From the NCBI GenBank assembly GCA_017505635.1, contig JAFVOU010000031.1, positions 1 through 64,000 of the forward strand: DNA of 64,000 nucleotides. The letters run 5' to 3'. Under the pieces are notes generated by a model. It was not told the origin of the DNA. It worked only from the letters and a program-made list of their open reading frames with translations, and ran no database searches. Positions 59,523-64,000 of the stretch are shown piece by piece (position 1 is the first letter of the stretch; the number at the start of each line of letters is the position of its first letter). This DNA is from Oscillospiraceae bacterium (GTDB lineage: Bacteria; Bacillota; Clostridia; Oscillospirales; Ruminococcaceae). Position numbers and translations under genes: made by a program.

Positions 59523-60677
59523 TTACAGATTTTCCAGCACCGATTTAAGCAGCGCCAGATAAATGTTTTTTATGTCCTTTTCGCTGATTTTGTCCAGCAG
59601 TTTTTTTACAGTTTTTTCTTCGCTTATCCGCTCGAAAACACCGGAATACTGTGTTTTTGGCGCCGCCTTTATAAGCTGCGGCAGGTTTTCAAGGGTGTAT
59701 ACCTCGCCCTCGTAAATGCCTGCTGCCTCCATTGCCCCCTCCAGCACTGCAAGAAATTTATCCTCCAGCGTTTTTGGATTTTTGCGTTCCACACGGTTGT
59801 ACACCTCTGCCGCCAGCATAACCGTTGGGTGGCGGTCATACAGCGACTGGCATTTTTCCATAAGCCGCATACCGAACGCAGTGTACATTCTGTCCAGTTC
59901 GCCTTTTTTAAAGGCATAGGCTTTGCCGTCCAGTTTATCAAAAGCTTTATAGGCATCAAGATATCCCAGATCCATATTGCGCTTTGCGGTTTTTGGGTTG
60001 AACTCAAGTATATTTCCCAGGTCGTGCCAGGAAGAAATATGTGTCACCTTTATGTGGGAATATTCCTTGTCCAGCTTTCGTGCAGGGCCAAGGCCTTCAA
60101 GGTCCACCGCCACAATTTCATCTGCACCCATACGGGCCGCAAGGTTAAGTGGCATATTGTCGTAAAAACCGCCGTCGATATACTTTTCGCCGTCTATGGT
60201 GCGCGGACGGAGAAAAGGTGTAAATGCGCTGGAAGCCAGCATATAATCCACAAGTCTGCCCTGTGGAATTTCATCTATTGTAAGTTCCAGCGGTTTGCGG
60301 GTGTCGGCATTCACTGTTACAAGACCGTAACGGCATTTTGATGCACGCACCTCATCTTCGCTTACAAAGCGTACTATCATATCTTCCAGCGGTGCAAGGC
60401 TTACGCCGCCTTTGGTTGCAAAGTCCTTTACAAAATCCACCGTCTCTTTTGATACGATTTTTTCGGGAAATTCCATAACATTTCTGTCGCCTATGGAAAG
60501 CCACATGGATTTTGCAATGTCAAATTCGTCCAGTGCCACCAAAGTGCCGTTAAGGCTGCCCACCGATGTGCCTGTTACTATATCAAATTTATATCCCATT
60601 TCAATAAGAGCCTGCCACGCGCCAACCTGATAAGCTCCGCGCGCACCGCCCCCTGCCAGTACCAATGCTTTTGGCAT
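59523..60677 (-). CDS. Patatin-like phospholipase
   Basis: 384 aa from ATG 60677 with AAAGGAGGAG upstream (open to 60707). The patatin catalytic dyad is clear: oxyanion motif GGGARGAYQVG (about 8-18), nucleophile Ser in GTSVGSLNG (about 39-47) and Asp in DGGFYDNMPL (about 170-179). This is the RssA/YchK-like group of cytosolic lipid acyl hydrolases. The C-terminal 170 residues are a helical extension of unknown role. Confidence 0.9.
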   Translation of the reverse strand: MPKALVLAGGGARGAYQVGAWQALIEMGYKFDIVTGTSVGSLNGTLVALDEFDIAKSMWLSIGDRNVMEFPEKIVSKETVDFVKDFATKGGVSLAPLEDMIVRFVSEDEVRASKCRYGLVTVNADTRKPLELTIDEIPQGRLVDYMLASSAFTPFLRPRTIDGEKYIDGGFYDNMPLNLAARMGADEIVAVDLEGLGPARKLDKEYSHIKVTHISSWHDLGNILEFNPKTAKRNMDLGYLDAYKAFDKLDGKAYAFKKGELDRMYTAFGMRLMEKCQSLYDRHPTVMLAAEVYNRVERKNPKTLEDKFLAVLEGAMEAAGIYEGEVYTLENLPQLIKAAPKTQYSGVFERISEEKTVKKLLDKISEKDIKNIYLALLKSVLENL

Positions 60678-60917
60678 ATACACTCCTCCTTTGAGTTTGC
60701 ACAGCAATGTATATTAAAAACAAGTGATAATGATGTGTTGCGTGATGTATTTGTCCACTTTATACTATGTTGTATTTTGTTCGGATATACTTTTTTTAAA
60801 CATATTCTGCCATAAAAAGCAAAATATATCCCCATTTTTATTCTATCACACACAAAGCTATCTATCAATAAAAGTTTATATCAAAATTCACTTTGTTTTA
60901 TATATCCCTGCACGCAA
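60678..60917. other. Gene-free AT-rich spacer
   Basis: Contains the upstream region of the patatin gene; no convincing promoter pair, repeat or RNA element was found. Confidence 0.5.
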
Positions 60918-60960
60918 AAAACTGCCATTCTCTTCTGGTAAAGGAATGACAGTTTTGTTT
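60918..60960 (-). terminator. ABC exporter terminator (GTCATTC family, diverged)
   Basis: AAAACTGCCATTC pairs with GAATGACAGTTTT (60918-60930, 60944-60956, one mismatch). Confidence 0.8.
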
Positions 60961-60978
60961 TGACATTATTATGCAGTT

Positions 60979-62832
60979 TTACCGGTTTTCGCTCTGCTGC
61001 AGCTTTTTGAAGAACTTGTCCTGCTCGTCTTCTTCCCACTGGCTTGTGTAGAGATGCCAGTAGGCACCGCCCTTGCGCAAAAGTTCACGGTGTGTGCCCA
61101 TCTCGACAATTTTGCCCTCGTCAACAAGAATTATTATGTCGGCATTTTTGACGGTTGACAACCTGTGGGCAATTATAAAGCTGGTTCTGTCCTTCAGCAG
61201 GTCGGCGGTCATTGCGTTAATCAGCTGTTCGGTTTTGGTGTCAACAGAGCTTGTTGCCTCGTCCATAACCATAATTCTGCCGTCGGCAAGAATTGCCCTT
61301 GCAATGCTGATAAGCTGCTTCTGCCCTGTGGACAGCTTGTCGCCCCCCTGACCGATATCGGTGTTGTAGCCCTCGGGCAGTTTTTCGATAAACTCGTGGG
61401 CCTGCGCACGTTTTGCAGCCTCCACCACCTGTTCCATTGTGGCATCAGGCTTTGCATATTTAATATTTTCCAGCACAGTACCGCTGAAAAGATGCGGCGA
61501 CTGCAGCACATAGCCAAGCTGGCTTTCCAGCCACAGCAGACTGCGGTTGCGGTAATCGATGCCGTCAATTAAAATTCTGCCCTTTGTCGGTTCAAAAAAG
61601 CGGCACACAAGGTTTACAAGTGTGGATTTGCCCGCCCCCGTTGCGCCAACTATGGCAACGCAGGTGCCGGCCTTTATTTTGAGGTTAAAGTTTTCCAGCA
61701 CATACTTGTCGCTGTCGGGATATTTAAAGCTGACATCGCAGAACTCGATATCGCCTTTGATTTTTTCCCAGTTCTGCGGCTGCGAATTGTAGATATCGCC
61801 GTAGACATTTTTCACCTTTTCGCTGTCGTCAACCGCGATTGGCGCTTCCATAAGATGGTTTACCCTTTCCACATTTGCCTGCAGAGACACAGTGTTGTTA
61901 AGACACTGGCACAGGCTGTCGATAGGGCCAAGAATGGAGAATGTATAGCTGATAAACACTGCAAGGGTGCCCACATCAAGGGACATCTGTTCCACCATAG
62001 GCACGCTTACACTTACAACAAGGGCAACACACATAGATGCAATTGCCGCAATTATCGGCATAAAGGTGCGTTCAAGGTTGCGCACCTTCATTGTCTTGTA
62101 CTGCATCTGACGGTTGACATCGCTGAACTCGTCCATAACAAGCTGTTCGGAGGAAAGGCTTTTTACCGTCTGTGCCCCTGTGATGTATTCGTTGTAGGCG
62201 GCGGTGATTTTGCTGTTCTGTTTTCTTGCCGCACGGTTGAGCACGATAAGACGGCGCTGCACATAGGCGGTGATAACGCAAAGCACCAGCACAACAGCAG
62301 TAACCATAAGCCCCAGCTTTACATCCAGCACAATCATGTTTACAAGGATAAACAGCAGGTATGAACTCTGGAACACTATCATGGCAAGTCGCCACGAGAA
62401 CATACCGCCCATACTGTTGGTATCGTTCATAACACGGGCAAGGATAAAGCCTACCGGTGTCACATTGAAATAGTCAATGGACAGTTCCTGAATATGCTTA
62501 TACAGCTTGTAGCGCATATCACGGCCAACGCCCATTTCGATAACGATGGCTTTCTGCGAATAAACCACCGAGCCCCAGCCCTGCACAACGGCAAGGATTA
62601 TAAACACAATGGTAAACAGCACAAGGCCGTCGGTGGTGCGCAGTTCGATAAAGTTGTTGATGGCATACTTTGTCATAAGCGGAAAAAACGCATCGAAAAA
62701 CGCGGTAAACACACAGGTGAACATAAGCCATGCCAGTTCTTTTTTGTAGGGTTTTAAAAACGGAAAAATCTTTTTCCATTCCTCTATATTGAATTTATCG
62801 GCTAAAGCGTGTTCGTCATACATTGTCTTCAC
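60979..62832 (-). CDS. Heterodimeric ABC exporter, canonical-ATPase half
   Basis: 617 aa with an N-terminal six-helix exporter domain (about 30-330) and a C-terminal ATPase. Walker A VGATGAGKSTLVNLV, Q-loop YVLQSPHLFSG, signature KLSTGQKQLISIARAI (LSTGQ instead of LSGGQ), Walker B VMDEATSSVDT with catalytic Glu, and switch IAHRLSTVKNAD with His. Because its signature is altered while the partner has altered catalytic residues, the two form the asymmetric pair known from TM287/288 and BmrCD. It starts inside the end of the partner gene (17-bp overlap). Confidence 0.93.
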   Translation of the reverse strand: MKTMYDEHALADKFNIEEWKKIFPFLKPYKKELAWLMFTCVFTAFFDAFFPLMTKYAINNFIELRTTDGLVLFTIVFIILAVVQGWGSVVYSQKAIVIEMGVGRDMRYKLYKHIQELSIDYFNVTPVGFILARVMNDTNSMGGMFSWRLAMIVFQSSYLLFILVNMIVLDVKLGLMVTAVVLVLCVITAYVQRRLIVLNRAARKQNSKITAAYNEYITGAQTVKSLSSEQLVMDEFSDVNRQMQYKTMKVRNLERTFMPIIAAIASMCVALVVSVSVPMVEQMSLDVGTLAVFISYTFSILGPIDSLCQCLNNTVSLQANVERVNHLMEAPIAVDDSEKVKNVYGDIYNSQPQNWEKIKGDIEFCDVSFKYPDSDKYVLENFNLKIKAGTCVAIVGATGAGKSTLVNLVCRFFEPTKGRILIDGIDYRNRSLLWLESQLGYVLQSPHLFSGTVLENIKYAKPDATMEQVVEAAKRAQAHEFIEKLPEGYNTDIGQGGDKLSTGQKQLISIARAILADGRIMVMDEATSSVDTKTEQLINAMTADLLKDRTSFIIAHRLSTVKNADIIILVDEGKIVEMGTHRELLRKGGAYWHLYTSQWEEDEQDKFFKKLQQSENR

Positions 62833-64000
62833 CTGCCTCTGCCTGGGTTTTTTCTATAATATCCTGCTGGATTTTTACAATTTCGCGGTAGATGCCTTCC
62901 ACTTTGCACAGTTCTTCGTGGCTGCCCTGCTGCACAATGCGGCCTCTGTCCAGCACAAAGATATTGTCTGACTGCATAAGGGTGTTTACCCTCTGGCCGA
63001 TAATAATGCAGGTTGTGTCCTTTGTATACTGTGCAAGGTTTGCGCGTATAGCCCTGTCGGTAACGGCGTCAACGGCAGAAAGGCTGTCGTCAAACATAAG
63101 CACCTGTGCGCCTGTGTAGATTGTGCGGGCAATTGCCACGCGCTGTTTCTGCCCGCCCGAAAGAGTTACACCCCTTTCGCCCACGATAGTGTCGTATCCG
63201 TCACGGAAGTTCATTATGCTGTTGTGGACACAGGCAATTTTTGCGGAATATTCCACCTTTTCGCTGTCAGCTGTTCTGTCGGTAATTGCAATGTTTTCGC
63301 GGATTGTTTTGCTGAAAAGAAAAGGTTCCTGCATAACAAGGGACATATTGCGGCGCAGCTGTTTAAGATTGATGTCATTTATGTCAACGCCGTCAATGGT
63401 TATTCTGCCGCTCTGCGGTGTGTAAAAACGGCAAAGCAGAGCCAGCATAACGCTTTTGCCGCTGCCTGATGCACCAAGCACCGCAACGGTCTGCCCTTTT
63501 TTTATTGTCAGGGACAGTCCGTCAAATATAACGTGCTTGTCAAAGGCAAAATGCACATCTTCAAAAACAATTTCCTTTTCAAAGCTGAACGGCACACCGC
63601 TTTCGTAGTCTTCCAGCGGTGCATCGGTAATTTCGGCAATACGGCCAAGGGCAACGGTTGCTTTGGAAAGGTCGCCGATAATTCTGCCAAGGGAACGGAT
63701 AGGCCAGCTGAGCATACCGTTGAACGCCATAAAGGACACCATATCACCTGTGGTAACTTCGCCTTTAACGGCAAAAAATGTACTTGCACACAGCACAAGT
63801 ATAACCTGAAAAACAGTAAGGATATCTCCCCCTGCCCAGAAAACGGCAAGCAGGTCGCCCACCTTTACCCAGCGGTCGGTAAACTCCTGATTCTGCACGC
63901 GGAAACGTTCAAGCTCCCATTTTTGTCTGCCAAAGGCACGCACAACCCTTGGTGCAGAAAGGTTTTCCTGTGCCATTGCCTGCAGGTACCCTTCTGCCTC
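62816..64000 (-). CDS. Heterodimeric ABC exporter, degenerate-ATPase half (5' end outside window)
   Basis: The last 394 codons are visible; the frame is open to base 64000, so the N-terminal helices lie beyond the window. Walker A LGASGSGKSVMLALL, signature VTLSGGQKQRVAIARTIY (canonical), Walker B LMFDDSLSAVD with Asp in place of the catalytic Glu, and switch IGQRVNTLMQSD with Gln in place of His. Those two changes mark the non-hydrolysing site of heterodimeric exporters. Substrates of such pairs are usually lipids or drugs. Confidence 0.92.
   Translation of the reverse strand, partial: EAEGYLQAMAQENLSAPRVVRAFGRQKWELERFRVQNQEFTDRWVKVGDLLAVFWAGGDILTVFQVILVLCASTFFAVKGEVTTGDMVSFMAFNGMLSWPIRSLGRIIGDLSKATVALGRIAEITDAPLEDYESGVPFSFEKEIVFEDVHFAFDKHVIFDGLSLTIKKGQTVAVLGASGSGKSVMLALLCRFYTPQSGRITIDGVDINDINLKQLRRNMSLVMQEPFLFSKTIRENIAITDRTADSEKVEYSAKIACVHNSIMNFRDGYDTIVGERGVTLSGGQKQRVAIARTIYTGAQVLMFDDSLSAVDAVTDRAIRANLAQYTKDTTCIIIGQRVNTLMQSDNIFVLDRGRIVQQGSHEELCKVEGIYREIVKIQQDIIEKTQAEAGEDNV

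Overview
The window looks like chromosomal DNA from an anaerobic, spore-forming member of the Clostridia (a gut Oscillospiraceae-like Firmicute is my best guess; no 16S or other decisive marker is present). Support: spoIIP, ricT and the c-di-AMP receptor gene darA next to holB; strong GGAGG-type ribosome sites with many TTG/GTG starts; consensus sigma-A promoters with 17-bp spacers; a PerR-type regulator beside rubrerythrin; a small clostridial 2[4Fe-4S] ferredoxin; and intrinsic terminators throughout.

Layout. 0-2.1 kb: a minus-strand operon (PHP phosphatase, D-threonine aldolase/D-serine dehydratase-like enzyme, start of a membrane protein). 2.2-4.5 kb: a DUF47-PiT phosphate transport operon behind a 400-bp AT-rich array of ATTTAA motifs. 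4.6-7.1 kb: an XRE-cupin regulator, a three-gene HipBST-type toxin-antitoxin operon with three operators at exact 41-bp intervals, and an orphan 3' half of a tRNA-Arg(ACG), which suggests an integrated-element remnant. 7.1-25.2 kb: mostly housekeeping and metabolic genes (NahK-like kinase, TrmH methylase, GH2 enzyme, PTS IIC, MerR-TipAS regulator, GDPD, tRNA-Ser(CGA) with a duplicated 3' end, M20 amidohydrolase, rpsT, spoIIP, perR-rubrerythrin, EamA transporter, rsmA-cdd, dCMP deaminase). 25.2-27.7 kb: two paralogous lipoproteins, each internally duplicated, with matching promoters and leaders.

28-46.5 kb is the most distinctive part: galE and a sugar nucleotidyltransferase, then a long plus-strand surface-glycan locus with three glycosyltransferases, a Wzm/Wzt-type ABC exporter and two different nonulosonic-acid modules. 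Module A is a cytidylyltransferase-PseG (SpsF-SpsG-like) fusion plus a full NeuB/SpsE-type synthase with a SAF domain. Module B is a short synthase lacking SAF, a CMP-sugar synthetase fused to a KdsC-type phosphatase, and a CBS-cupin protein; this set of activities matches what a KDN (deaminated sialic acid) route from mannose-6-phosphate would need. Two paralogous transferase-like proteins and a third unrecognised GT-B-like protein lie among the modules. The module A synthase is flanked by GC-rich, hairpin-rich elements that share an inverted 44-bp core with a compensatory base-pair change.

46.5-64 kb: flavodoxin-family protein, MATE transporter, a membrane-anchored HTH protein, an MBOAT acyltransferase, a nested-hairpin repeat, an NMT1/THI5-type ABC importer, YfcE phosphodiesterase, rsmI, ferredoxin, the darA-holB-ricT operon, a PTS enzyme I variant, a patatin-like phospholipase, and a heterodimeric ABC exporter whose upstream half runs off the window end. 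Several terminators in this window share the same GTCATTC stem.
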